Source of the DNA: Verticillium longisporum
Taxonomy: Eukaryota > Ascomycota > Sordariomycetes > Glomerellales > Plectosphaerellaceae
Assembly (NCBI GenBank): GCA_019188255.1
Contig: JAETXT010000003.1
Span: forward strand, 1,984,001-2,048,000
DNA: 64,000 bases
Reading direction: 5' to 3'
In this document: one piece after another, positions 54,654 through 64,000 of the stretch
Layout: every line of letters begins with the position of its first letter
Position numbering within the stretch: position 1 is the stretch's first letter
Program-made: the position numbers and the translations under genes
Notes under the pieces: model-generated
What the model saw: only the letters and a program-made list of their open reading frames with translations
Database searches by the model: none
What the model was told of the DNA's origin: nothing

Positions 54654-57600
54654 TCAAAAGCTGACGGGCCCCAACCCCCTCTGCTTGACGGCCTCTTGCA
54701 CCTCGTGCTTGACCCCAGCCAGGGCCTTCTGCCATCCGCGCTTGCCAGGCCCAGTCCCCGGATCCGTGCTCGTGAGGAAATCCACCCACTTCACCAGCTG
54801 CACGGCCTTGTTCATGTTTCTCTCCTCGAGTACGACCTTGCCGAGATATGTCGCAAACATCTGCACGTCTGCCTTGTGCGGCCCCTCCTCCTTCGACTGC
54901 CCGTGCCACGCCTCGAGCATGTCTTTGACGTCCGCCACTGCCGTCACACCAGTGCCCGTAAAGTCAATCTTGGGCGGTGCCGCTGGGAACCGCAGTTTGC
55001 CGTTCGACGACGGCGCCCCCGACGCCTCGGCCTGCTGAGGCCTGCGCGCCGGTGCCGCCAAGTTCAGACCGCCCCTGCGCGCGAGCCGCTTGCGCCGGTG
55101 GTCTTCGACGACCTCGCGCCGCAGTTCTTCCGGTAGCTCCGCCAGGAAATCGGGATCAAGCTCCTGTAGGTCCTCCTGTGCGGCGGCGGCATCTGCCTGG
55201 CGCGGCATGAAGTTCGTCTGCATGCGGTTGGCGGCGGCGTCGTGGAGGCGCTCTCGCGTTTTGCGAGCGGCCCCGCGGCCCCGCCTCGTGGGTGTCGTGG
55301 CCTTTTTGGCCTGGATGATTCTGTCGCGGCGGGGCGACTGCGGCATGGGCACCGGCGTAGGTCGGCGGCCGTAAGACGCGAGAACCTCGGCTTTCATGTC
55401 GTCGGGCAGCGCGTTGAAGACTTCAGGGTCCACTTGGGAGGGTGGCGGCGCATCGAAGACGGCGGGACTTTGGCTACGAGGCCTGGTCGCCGGGGAGGCT
55501 GCTCTGGCAAAGGATAGGGGTGGCTGCCTCGACTGAAGTTTGGACCTGATGTCCTGGGGCAGTTCGGCGAGGACCGTGGGATCGACTTGCGTTGGCATGA
55601 CGAACTGCGTGCCGGCAATGTTCAGGGGTGTTGTAGCCTTGGCATCAACCGCGCCGGCGCGCGCGATGGCCAGCGCTGGATGCACAGGTTTCGGCTTTTT
55701 CGGCGTCAGAGGGTCGTCGGCGATGGGGTCCTCGGCGAACTCTTTGCCACCCTTCTTCTTCTGTGGGCTTTCCATTTCTTCAATAGGGTCCGTCTTCGAC
55801 TTCTTGGCCGACGCCGGAGCACTGAAGGTTGGGAAGGCCAGCCGCTTCTGGCTTCCATCCACAGCCGTTGGCCCCGTCTTGATCGGTTCCAACTTGGTCA
55901 TTTGCGCACCCAGTCCTCGCAGGTCGCCAGGCCTCAGCTTGAGAGAGCGCAGTATCGACACGGCCTCTTTGCCAATGGTCTCGCCATTGTGCGTTGCCAC
56001 CCCGAAAACAATACTCTTGTTGAACGTGTCACACTTGCCGTGTCCGAGATGCTTGGCAGGGTCCAGAGGCGCATCAAGCGATCTGCGCATGACCTTGAGC
56101 GTCAACTGTTTTCCCTTCACCTGCTCGTTGAGCAAGCGACGCTCCAACTCCTTGCAGAGATTCATGATGAACTCCTCGGCCTCTGCCTGGTTGATGAAGC
56201 GGATGCCCCAGTTGACCTCTGCCGAGACGGACTTGCGGGCCGCCTGCTCGCCGACTTCTGTGCGATCGATGCCTCGCGCGTACTCCCAGAGCTTCTCACC
56301 AGTCTTGGGTCCCAGAGTGCCTGATAGCTTTTCCTTGGAAAACGACCGAATGTCCTTGACGAACTTGATGCCGACCTCTTCAAGCTTGCCGCTCAAGCTG
56401 TGAGCGACGCCTGGAAGGTCCCTGACCTCCAGCTCTCCAATCATATTGAGGACGTCGTCGGGCTTCAGCTGATACTGGCCCGCAGGCTTTGCACGTCGCA
56501 ATGCCACTTTTGCCTGGAGAATGTTGCCACCGATTCCAACCGAGACGTCGCAATCCGTTTTCGCCTTGATCGTCTTGCGCAGGTCGAGAGCGAGAGCGTC
56601 CGCGAAGTCTTGCTCCCGCCATATGCTGCCCTCATCGACAGCCCCGCCATCAGAGCCAACGCCATCATACACCGCGGCACTGACATCCAACAGTGCCTCA
56701 TCCACACTGACGCTCTGCACGATACCCCCGACCGTCAAGATGGCTTCGTAAAACAGAGCGCTCGCTTCTTCGTAGGCAGGAAAGTCATACGGCAGAACCT
56801 TGAGCTCAGGGCACAGCTCCACGGCCTTTTTCATCCACATGCCATTCTTGACGCCGAATTTTCGCGACGGGTAGTTGCAGCTGGCAATCTCAGAGCCGTG
56901 GCCCGGGCTGTGCGCGATGACCACGGGCTTGTCGACGAGCTCGGGGTGCTTTTTCAGCGACACAGCGCAGAAGAAACTGTCAAAGTCGACGTGAAGTATG
57001 TACCGTCGAGATCCCGGCTTGCGCTTGGCTATCTTAATGCCCGACTCGGCCTCTTTGGCCAAGCGTTGCATCTTCGATTTGAGCTCCGCTTTCCAAGTCG
57101 ACAGGTGATGAAGTCGACTTTCAGCATAGTACTGTTGCAAGAAATTCGGGTTGGCCGTGGAGGATTTCCGCATGCGCGGATCGGAGAGGAGCCAGGCATT
57201 GTGTTCTTCAGAAGTCATGTTCTCGGGCATCTTCCCATCGGACACCTGAGGCACCACCAGCTCGTCTGCTCTGGAGTCTGGGTCGTTAGACGGCTCCTTC
57301 TTCTCAGGTGGATCTAGTTGAAGTTCCCTAGACATGGGCCTCGCCGCCTCTTCGCGAACCACAGCAAGTGGTGCCGGCGATTGTGTGGCGAGCGGTTTCG
57401 CTGTCGGTGTGGTCCTCTGCGTGTCAGCCAGAGAATCTGGCATTTCGATTTCCATCTGATCAAAGACCGAATCATCAAATCCATCGCTGTACTGGCCGGA
57501 CGAGCTGGGATGGCTTGGTGCTGCCGAGCTTTGCGGCCTCTGTACTGGCGCCCTGGAGGGCGTTTCTTGATGCACGCCGGCATGCTGTGTTTTCATCGGA

Positions 57601-58256
57601 GTCTGCGACTTGCTCGCCGAGTTGGCAAATTCATTCGCGTAAAAGCTGTCGCGAGACTGCTCCTTGTACCCAGTCTGATTCCTAGGCGTCGCCTGGCTGA
57701 GGAAGCTGCCTCCGCTAAAGTTCATAATCTTCTGCTTTGGTCCATCATCCAAAACCCGGTAGTCGGTCCAGGGAAGGAGCTTGCCGGCCTTGATCGAGTC
57801 CATGACCCACGCCGGCTTGACGATCCTGTAGCGGCTGAACTCGACGGCCTTTTTAGGCGGAAGCGTAGAGGCGACAATGTGCGTCGCCATAGTCTTCCCA
57901 TCGAGGTACTGAAGGAAGCCGGCGCCATGCTGGACGAGCTCACGGTGAAGTCTTGCCCAACGGTCAGTCCCCGGCCCTTTGGCAGTTGGTCGGGGGGGAA
58001 TCACTCACACGCTCAAGGAGGGCTGCGTGTAACCCGACACGTGGGCGACGATCCCCTTGAAGAGTGGCGGCTTGTCCGAGGAGGCCGCGCGCAGGTTCGC
58101 ATCGAGGTTCTGAAGCTTGATCTTCTTTCGGCGGAAGTAGTCGTCAAAGCCCCCGAATTTGCTGGGCTCATATTCTTCTCCCTCCTCGTCCTCAAAAGTG
58201 TGTCCCTCGATGCGTTTCCTCACTTGCGAGGAGTTCTTCTCGAGGCGTGAACCCAT
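54654..58256 (-). CDS. rev1: DNA repair protein REV1 (Y-family translesion polymerase)
   Basis: Exons 58256-58009 and 57951-54654, with a 57-nt intron (GTGAGT...CAAG, CTGAC branch); 1181 aa. The splice rebuilds the BRCT domain: GIVAHVSGYTQPSLSV joins LHRELVQHGAGFLQYLDG. The Y-family polymerase core carries the catalytic DFD (YILHVDFDSFF, about residue 403) and SVDEALLDVS (about 497), and is followed by the little-finger region. Three LP-containing ubiquitin-binding-type motifs follow: VDPTVLAELPQDI (about 877), VDPEVFNALPDDM (about 929) and LDPDFLAELPEEL (about 1019). The C-terminal about 95 residues are the Rev1 CTD that binds Rev7 and other polymerases. In established biology Rev1 is a dCMP transferase and scaffold for mutagenic bypass with Pol zeta at stalled forks. 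The frame is fully intact. Divergent from the RED-like gene. Confidence 0.95.
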
Positions 58257-58715
58257 GTTGATGCTGACGGCCCAGCCGGGCCTGGTATGCCCGCAGCTGG
58301 GAGGAGCAAGCCAAAGGGTTATCGCGACACGCTCAGTAATCAAAACCTGAGCTCCGCCGTAGTCATGTACAACCAGGTTTTCGCATCGTGATGTGTCCCC
58401 CAAAAAAGCGCGACGAATGTGAAGCTGCTGCCTGGAAACGATGACTTTACAATCTGTGAGAGGTCTCATCAGCGCCGCCTTGGGAAGTGTGGTGGGGTGA
58501 GCGACCGGGTGAAGGCAGGCACGCGTAGAGTGGAGCCAGGCGCCATGACTACACGTCCTCACGTGATGAACTGAGCGTAATGGGCGGACCAGACGAAAAC
58601 GCACATTGGCGTGTCTAGTCCGCAGTAGCCATCCAGAAGGTCGTTTCCTTCTTTCCCAAGGCTCGAGTGAAACATCGCAGTCTACTCTGTACCAGCTCCA
58701 CCACAAGATGCAACC
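58257..58715. promoter_or_regulatory. Shared divergent promoter of rev1 and the RED-like gene
   Basis: 459 bp between the two start codons. No TATA box stands out. The right end has a typical leader (CAGCTCCACCACAAGATGCAACC) before the start at 58716. A 241-codon ORF crossing this region from 58730 is an upstream extension of rev1 exon 1 and is not needed. Confidence 0.7.
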
Positions 58716-60436
58716 ATGAACAACGACCAATTTCGAAGGCTCGTGGGCGCCAGCTCCTCCCAGTCCGGCAGTCCCAGCAATGGCTCGTCCGCGAGCACGG
58801 CAAGCCCCGCCGGCGCAACACCGAGCGCCCTCGGATCGCGGCAGCGCTCCAGCATCCCCATGACGCCGTACGTCGCCCGTTCCCCGGCGCTGCGTCTTTC
58901 CGTTGTTGGCCGTAGAAAATGCTGATCATATCTCTGTGCAGACGCTCCGTAGGCGGCGGCTACAGCAGTCGCAACGAGTTTGCCCGCCAGCTCGCCGCGC
59001 GCAACAACCCCGACCAGGCGCAGAAGAAGTTCCGAACGTCGGCGCCCAAGGGCTCCCGCCTGGCCGAGGGCTACGTCGACCGGGCAAAAGAGAGGGAGGC
59101 CGAGGAGGAGGACGAGCGCGCGGCGCGGATCAAGGCGCTCGAGGAGCTGCTCAAGAAGGAGGAGATTGACCAGGAGACGTTCGAGAAACAACGGGATCAG
59201 ATTGCCGGCGGCGACTTGTCGAGCACGCACCTGGTCAAGGGGCTGGACCGCAAGCTGCTGGCGAGGATCCGGCAGGGCGAGGATGTCTACGGTGACGGCA
59301 GGGAGGCTCCGCCGGCAGAGGAGGATGCGCTGCCTGCCGAGGAGATGGAGGACGAGTTTGACCGCATCGAGGTCAAGGAGGTGCAGGCCGTGGCCAACGC
59401 GGACAAGGCGGAGAAGAAGAAGAAGAAGGGCCAGGTGGCGCTCATTCCCGGCAAGAAGCGCACGCGCGATCAGATTGTGGCCGAGATGAAGGCGGCGCGG
59501 CTTGCGGCGGCGCAGGCGGCCAAGGAGGCGAGCCTCGGCGACAGGTTCAAGAAGATTGGCGCCAGGCAAAAGGCCGGCACGCGGATCGAGAGGGACAACA
59601 AGGGCCGCGAGGTTATGATCATTGTCGACGAGGACGGCCACGAAAAGCGGAAGGTGCGCAAGGTGCAGCGCGATCTCGAGGAAGACGAACGGCAACGCGA
59701 GCTCATGAGGCCCGACAAGGACGCCAAGCCTCTGGGGATGGAGGTACCAGAGATATACCAGAAGCAACCAGAACCGGCGGAAGAGGAGGACGACGATATT
59801 TTTGCCGACGCTGGGGATGATTACGACCCGTTGGCGGGGATGGATTCTGACTCTGACTCTGGTGAGGATGAGGATCACGAACACAAGGACAAGACGGCGG
59901 GCGAGGAAGAGGCGCAAGCAGAGGACGAAAAAGCAGCCGCCAAACAGGCCATGCCGCCACCACCGAGACCGAAACAGGCCGAGGCGAAAGACTACTTCAA
60001 AGGCTCCAAGACGGAGCTGCTCTCAGCGCAGACGCGCAAGGCACCGTCCATGTCAGACCCAGACATCCAAGCGGCCTTCAAAAGGGCAGCGCAGCTGGGC
60101 GCTGCTGCCAAGGATCGAAAGGGAGACGACGATGACAACGACATGGCAGACGAGGAGGCACGTCGGCGGGCCGAGAAACACAAGAAGATGCTCGAGTCGT
60201 CGAACCGCGACGATGCCGACATTGACATGGGCTTCGGCACCAGCAGGTTCGAGGACGAAGAGGACTTTGACGACACCAAGGTCAAGCTCTCCGAATGGGG
60301 CCATGATGACGATGAAGGTGAGGATAAGGGCGGCAAAGGAAAGCGCAAGAGGGGCCCGAAGAAGCGAAAGGGCGACGCCAATAATGCAGCAGACGTGCTG
60401 CGGGTGATGGAGCAACGTAAGGCGGCGGGGGCTTGA
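58716..60436 (+). CDS. RED/IK-like splicing factor
   Basis: Exons 58716-58867 and 58942-60436; 74-nt intron (GTACGT...TGCAG); 548 aa, close to the 557 aa of human IK/RED. The splice joins SSIPMTP to RSVGGGYSSRNEFARQ. The RED N-terminal domain signature is RLAEGYVDRAKEREAEEEDE, followed by LSSTHLVKGLDRKLLARIR. Next come helical charged regions, Lys-rich stretches (EKKKKKGQ; GKRKRGPKKRK, probable nuclear localisation signals), long acidic runs (EEEDDDIFADAGDDYDPLAG) and an extreme C-terminal DVLRVMEQRKAAGA. RED works with SMU1 in the spliceosomal B complex and is retained in filamentous fungi but lost from budding yeast. Function here is inferred from the N-terminal domain. Confidence 0.85.
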
Positions 60437-61149
60437 GGCTTCTGGGGCAATTGAAGAGCGATACCGTCTGGATAACGACAGCGGAGTCCGGTGCCTGAGG
60501 AAGACGGTACCGCACAATCATAAATTCCACGACTCCAAGGCTCCAAGTCAGGTCAAAGCCACGATCTCGACGTTCATCAGCATCGTGATCCACCATGAAA
60601 TGCGTCGTGGCTGAGTCATCTGGCGATGAACGAGAAACATAGCCTCGGCCTGCCTTTCTGGGTATCGCTTAGGAACGGGCTCCGTAGGCTATCGTCTACG
60701 TGTCTATGTTCACGCACTTGACGCACCAGCAATGCGGCGACCTCCGATCGCGCCGTCGTTCTTGGCCGGCTTGAACCCCCTTCGACATCGTCGCGGGCTA
60801 CCGCAGTTGCCGGCGAGGCTCAAGAGGCTCATTCGCTACGACAACAAATCTGTCGATTGATCCATTTTCGATTGTCATGGGGAGTGGAGGTTAATTCCCC
60901 GCGCTCGAGGTCCACCCCCTTCATTTAGCTGCCCTGGTGTCCACCGAACGAAAGGTCACCGAGCGACTCCAACTCTTCCCCCGCATCCTCACCATCCTAA
61001 CCACCACACCAACGTTACCCTGCATCTATATTTTCATCCTCATCGCTACCATCGCGACGTTCTGATATCGACCGAGAACATCCTGTCTACACATCCAGCA
61101 TCGTCCTGTGATACCTCAACCTCCTTACCTCTTATCAGCCTTTATCAAC
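60437..61149. other. Intergenic region RED-like gene to nucleoside hydrolase
   Basis: 3' UTR of the RED-like gene and promoter/leader of the nucleoside hydrolase. The last 200 bp are rich in C and T (CATCCTCACCATCCTAACCA), typical of a fungal 5' leader. No other signal was recognised. Confidence 0.6.
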
Positions 61150-62483
61150 ATGTCGATCCCCCTCTCACCGAAGATCCCCCTCTGGCTGGATTGCGATCCC
61201 GGCCACGATGTAAGTGAGGCTCGTTCAGGGGCTATGTCGCCATATGATCCCCTGTTCATCCCCTGACGTGACGCAGGACACATTCGCCATTCTTCTGGCT
61301 GCCTACCACCCCGCTATCAGGCTCATGGGTATCTCTACCGTCTTTGGAAATGCCGCCCTCGAGTATGACAACCTGTTCACGAAGGTGCTCTCATCGATGA
61401 GATAAGAGGCCCTTCAAGAGCCCACCCGCTAACAGACTTGATCAGCAAAACCACCATGAACGCCGCCTCCATCCTCACCTCCATCAGCAAGCACAATGAG
61501 ATCCCCGTCTACGCCGGCGCCTCCCACGCCCTGACGCGGCCGCCGATGCACCACCCCACAGACATTCACGGCGAGTCGGGCCTCGACGGCACCGATCTCC
61601 TGCCCCAGCCCCTCGTCAAGCCCAACACAACGCGGCCGGCCGTCGACGCCATGGCCGAGGCCATCCTCGCCGAGGCCCCGAACACGGTCCACGTCATTGC
61701 GACGGGCGCCTTCACCAACGTCGCCGCCCTCTTCCAGGCCCACCCCAACCTCAAGGCCCACGTCAAGGCCGTCAGCGTCATGGGCGGCGCCTTTGGCGAC
61801 GGCTTCACCGACATCCCCCTCGGCAAGGTCGGCGACGAGGAGCGCATCGGCAACTACACCCCTGGGCCGAGTTCAACATCATCGCCGACCCCGAGGCCGC
61901 CGCCTTCCTCTGCGACGACCCCGTCATCAGCCCCAAGCTAACCTTCATCCCCCTCGACCTCACCCACCAGGTCCTCGCCACCGAGCACGTCCGCGACCTC
62001 CTGCTCTACGGCGAGGGCGGCCCCAAGACGGGCGCCGGCAAGACGACCCTGCGCCAGATGCTCGTCGAGCTCCTCATGTTCTTCGCCAAGACGTACGCCG
62101 ACGTCTTCGGCATCACCGACGGGCCCCCGCTTCACGACCCCCTCGCCGTCGCCGTCGCCCTCATCGGCACGCCCCACGAGATTGCCTTTCGCGACTTTGA
62201 CGCCGCCGCCGCCGCCGCCGGCAGCGGCAGTGTCAAGTACCGCGAGCGGTTCGAGGTCAAGGTCGAGACCGACGGCAGCTACGCCGATGCTCTCGAGGGC
62301 AAGACGCAGACGGGTAGGACCATCTGCAGGAAGCTCGAGGCGGGGAGCGCTGGCGTGGCCATCCCGAGGGGCATTGACGTGCCCAAGTTCTGGAAGGTGC
62401 TCGAGGAGTGCATCCAGCGGGCGGACGAGGCGAATGCCGGCGCCGTCAAGGGGCTCGCTGAGAAGGGGCCTCTGCATGTATAG
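61150..62483 (+). CDS. urh1: Uridine/inosine nucleoside hydrolase (URH1-like), one frame break
   Basis: Exons 61150-61209, 61277-61362 and 61446-62483; introns have GTAAGT...ACGCAG and GTATGA...GATCAG ends, the second with a GCTAAC branch. Product about 394 aa. The Ca-binding N-terminal motif of nucleoside hydrolases is present (WLDCDPGHDDTFAILLAAYH), then GISTVFGNAAL, PVYAGASHALTRP, IHGESGLDGTDLL, VHVIATGAFTNVAALF and VSVMGGAFGDG; the catalytic-site His lies in the late DPLAVAVAL block (PPLHDPLAVAVALIG). The enzyme cleaves uridine (and related ribonucleosides) to base and ribose in pyrimidine salvage. At 61858-61863 one base is missing: the frame changes from NYTP to WAEFNIIADPEAA, after which the conserved protein resumes intact to 62483. 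This looks like a homopolymer (C) undercall and not real decay. Confidence 0.88.
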
Positions 62484-62760
62484 AAAATAAATCATAGAAA
62501 TAGAGAAACTATAGAGTACCTACCTTAAGCAATTTCGATTTTGCCTCGTAGTACTGCTGAGCCAGTAGGTCGGAGGATCCAGATGTCACTCAACGGTCTA
62601 TCACATCACGCACTTTGTGTAGCAATAGTTATGGGGGGGTAAATTCATCGTGATAATTGCTACTGGACTCGCTTATGAGGCCGGACTGCCAGAGCATGGC
62701 GGCTTAGCCAGCAGTTCATCAACACTCGTTAACCCCCCCGAGCCTAGTTTCCATAAGCTC

Positions 62761-63237
62761 TCACTGGTTCTTTTCCTCCTTGGCATCCTCGCCTTCATTC
62801 TCGCCCTGTGTGTCCTCATAATTTTCCTCGCCCTCCTTATCTTCGGCCTCGAGAGCCTCCTCCAGGGGTGGATAATACGGCTCATCGTGCCCGTCTTGGC
62901 CATGCACGGCGAGATACGCGGGTTCGTTCATGTTCTCCTGGTAACACTGAGGATTGACCCACGTCACGCCGTTGCGCAGCTGGTCCAGCAGCCGCACGTC
63001 ATAACCCATGATGGTTTCTATGTTCGGAATCGCCAGGGCAAGCTCCCGATAGAGGATCTCAAAAGCCTCTTTGCAGCTGTTGCAGATGAGATGATCCGTG
63101 CACCGCCCGCGTTCGAACAGCTCGGTAAAGTAGACTGGTTCGTCGGGGTTGGTGGTCGCCTTCTCATCAAAGATGTTGATGAACCGGTACGTGTGGATGG
63201 CCCCGCCACAGCGGTTGCAGACGTATGTGATGGCCAT
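62761..63237 (-). CDS. Small Cys-motif protein with acidic tail, unknown function
   Basis: 158 aa, single exon. The N-terminal half carries CNRCGG (Cys 7 and 10) and CTDHLICNSCKEAF (Cys 46, 52 and 55), a spacing that would suit a zinc ribbon or treble-clef site. The middle is folded-looking (ALAIPNIETIMGYDVRLLDQ; WVNPQCYQENMNEPAYL). The final 35 residues are strongly acidic (EEALEAEDKEGEENYEDTQG onward). I do not recognise the family. It converges with the nucleoside hydrolase, 277 bp apart. Confidence 0.65.
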   Translation of the reverse strand: MAITYVCNRCGGAIHTYRFINIFDEKATTNPDEPVYFTELFERGRCTDHLICNSCKEAFEILYRELALAIPNIETIMGYDVRLLDQLRNGVTWVNPQCYQENMNEPAYLAVHGQDGHDEPYYPPLEEALEAEDKEGEENYEDTQGENEGEDAKEEKNQ

Positions 63238-64000
63238 GTTTTAGCGTGTGAAGATATTTGTGGGTGATGGTATGGTGGGTGTGAAGCATGTAGCATTTGA
63301 TGCAGAATTCGAATGGTGGATATCTGGAACCGGAAGCTCACATGTATAAGTATTGCGCGTGCAAATGAAGGCAATCTGTAAGGATCAGATCACAACGCTT
63401 GGTTCTTCGAAGGATGTTCAAAATTAAACGGATTGATTTCGAGTCAACTCATTGTTACCAGTCATCAAAGCAAAGACTGGTTGGTGCGATGGATGAGACA
63501 TGAAACCAGTAAAGAAGTCGTGCTAGACAAGCATCGTGTATGAGTCTCCGACATGGCATGACTTCAAGTCCCGCCCTGGAATACGGAGTATGTTGGGTTG
63601 AGAATCATTCATAATGTCCCGGATCATTCTAGCTACGACTTTCTGATCAACTTCAAGGTTCACACCGAACCTCATGAACGATTTTGAGTAGGATCTCATA
63701 GTCTCTAAGACCGAGATCTGCTACTCTGTCGTCGATAACGACAATTACAGAAAGTGTATCATCCCCAGTCCACAGACTTTCTTTCTTTGTCACAAAACCA
63801 TGTTCAGCTTTTGTCAAGACGCTCAAAATCAACGTTGGTTGTTTAGCGGCAACATTCGGAACAAAGCACAGCACTTCGCACGATCGAAGGCTTGTGTCTT
63901 TTCATGTGACTTGTTCAAGCCAACAGACTGGTCTTCGGCTGGTCGAGACATTGTTCGAGTCCATGGCATGAATTAGAGATGTAAGTGCATCCTCTTTACT
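63238..64000. other. Right-edge region, mostly unassigned
   Basis: The left part is the promoter of the small Cys-motif gene. The remainder is AT-richer and only contains the weak partial ORF at 63653-63874. Confidence 0.5.
63653..63874 (-). CDS. Possible partial gene or remnant at window edge
   Basis: 73 codons whose translation looks protein-like (LTKAEHGFVTKKESLWTG; DRVADLGLRDYEILLKIVHE). The frame is open for a few more codons upstream until a stop at about 63903. A neighbouring frame is also open there (MSRPAEDQSVGLNKSHEKTQ), so an intron or frame break near 63880 is possible. No family recognised; it could be the 3' end of a minus-strand gene starting beyond 64000. Confidence 0.25.
   Translation of the reverse strand: MLCFVPNVAAKQPTLILSVLTKAEHGFVTKKESLWTGDDTLSVIVVIDDRVADLGLRDYEILLKIVHEVRCEP

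Noticed and set aside
58257..58730. Long N-terminal extension of rev1 exon 1
   Set aside because: The frame is open across the divergent promoter, but the Met at 58256 begins the conserved region and the extension overlaps the RED-like gene start.

Overview
The window reads as nuclear DNA of a filamentous ascomycete, most likely a Sordariomycete. Genes have short GT-AG introns (about 57-156 nt) with CTRAC-type branch sites, the sequence is GC-rich, and the families are fungal: a PRO1/ADV-1-type Zn2Cys6 regulator, a WSC-domain cell-wall protein, a SAM-PH polarity protein and an SOD-like mitoribosomal protein. One aminoglycoside-phosphotransferase-like gene carries nonsense mutations that all fit repeat-induced point mutation (RIP). 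The species cannot be named from the sequence alone.

Left part (1-20115). The only convincing gene is pro1 (3413-5653, minus), a sexual-development regulator. It sits in a gene-poor stretch: about 3.4 kb downstream and about 14.5 kb upstream contain only short chance ORFs, microsatellites and small tandem repeats.

Middle left (20116-28502). This holds a SAM+PH polarity protein (plus), an SOD-like mitochondrial small-subunit ribosomal protein (minus), a two-TM DUF6601-like membrane protein (minus) and a broken APH-like kinase (plus). The SAM-PH and SOD-like reading frames are each interrupted by single-base shifts although the coding signal continues intact, which points to consensus errors or very recent decay.

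Centre (28503-49326). This looks like an accessory compartment. One uninterrupted 16.5-kb ORF on the minus strand encodes a predicted secreted 5501-residue protein. In order it has a signal peptide, cysteine-rich modules, a Pro/Gly/Gln pentapeptide minisatellite, more cysteine modules, about 2700 residues of a cysteine-free repeat of roughly 24-25 residues with many N-glycosylation sequons, and Stig1-like cysteine modules on Thr/Ala mucin-like linkers. I regard it as the most novel object in the window. Its upstream flank (45345-49326) holds no recognisable gene but contains a direct-repeat pair about 1 kb apart.

Right part (49327-64000). This is ordinary gene-dense housekeeping sequence: a conserved hypothetical protein, the mitochondrial thiamine pyrophosphate carrier (tpc1), a small GPI-type WSC protein, translesion polymerase scaffold REV1, and a RED/IK splicing-factor-like protein divergent from rev1. 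It ends with a uridine/inosine nucleoside hydrolase (one single-base frame break) and a small acidic protein with paired Cys motifs. No rRNA, tRNA, CRISPR array or intact transposon was recognised.
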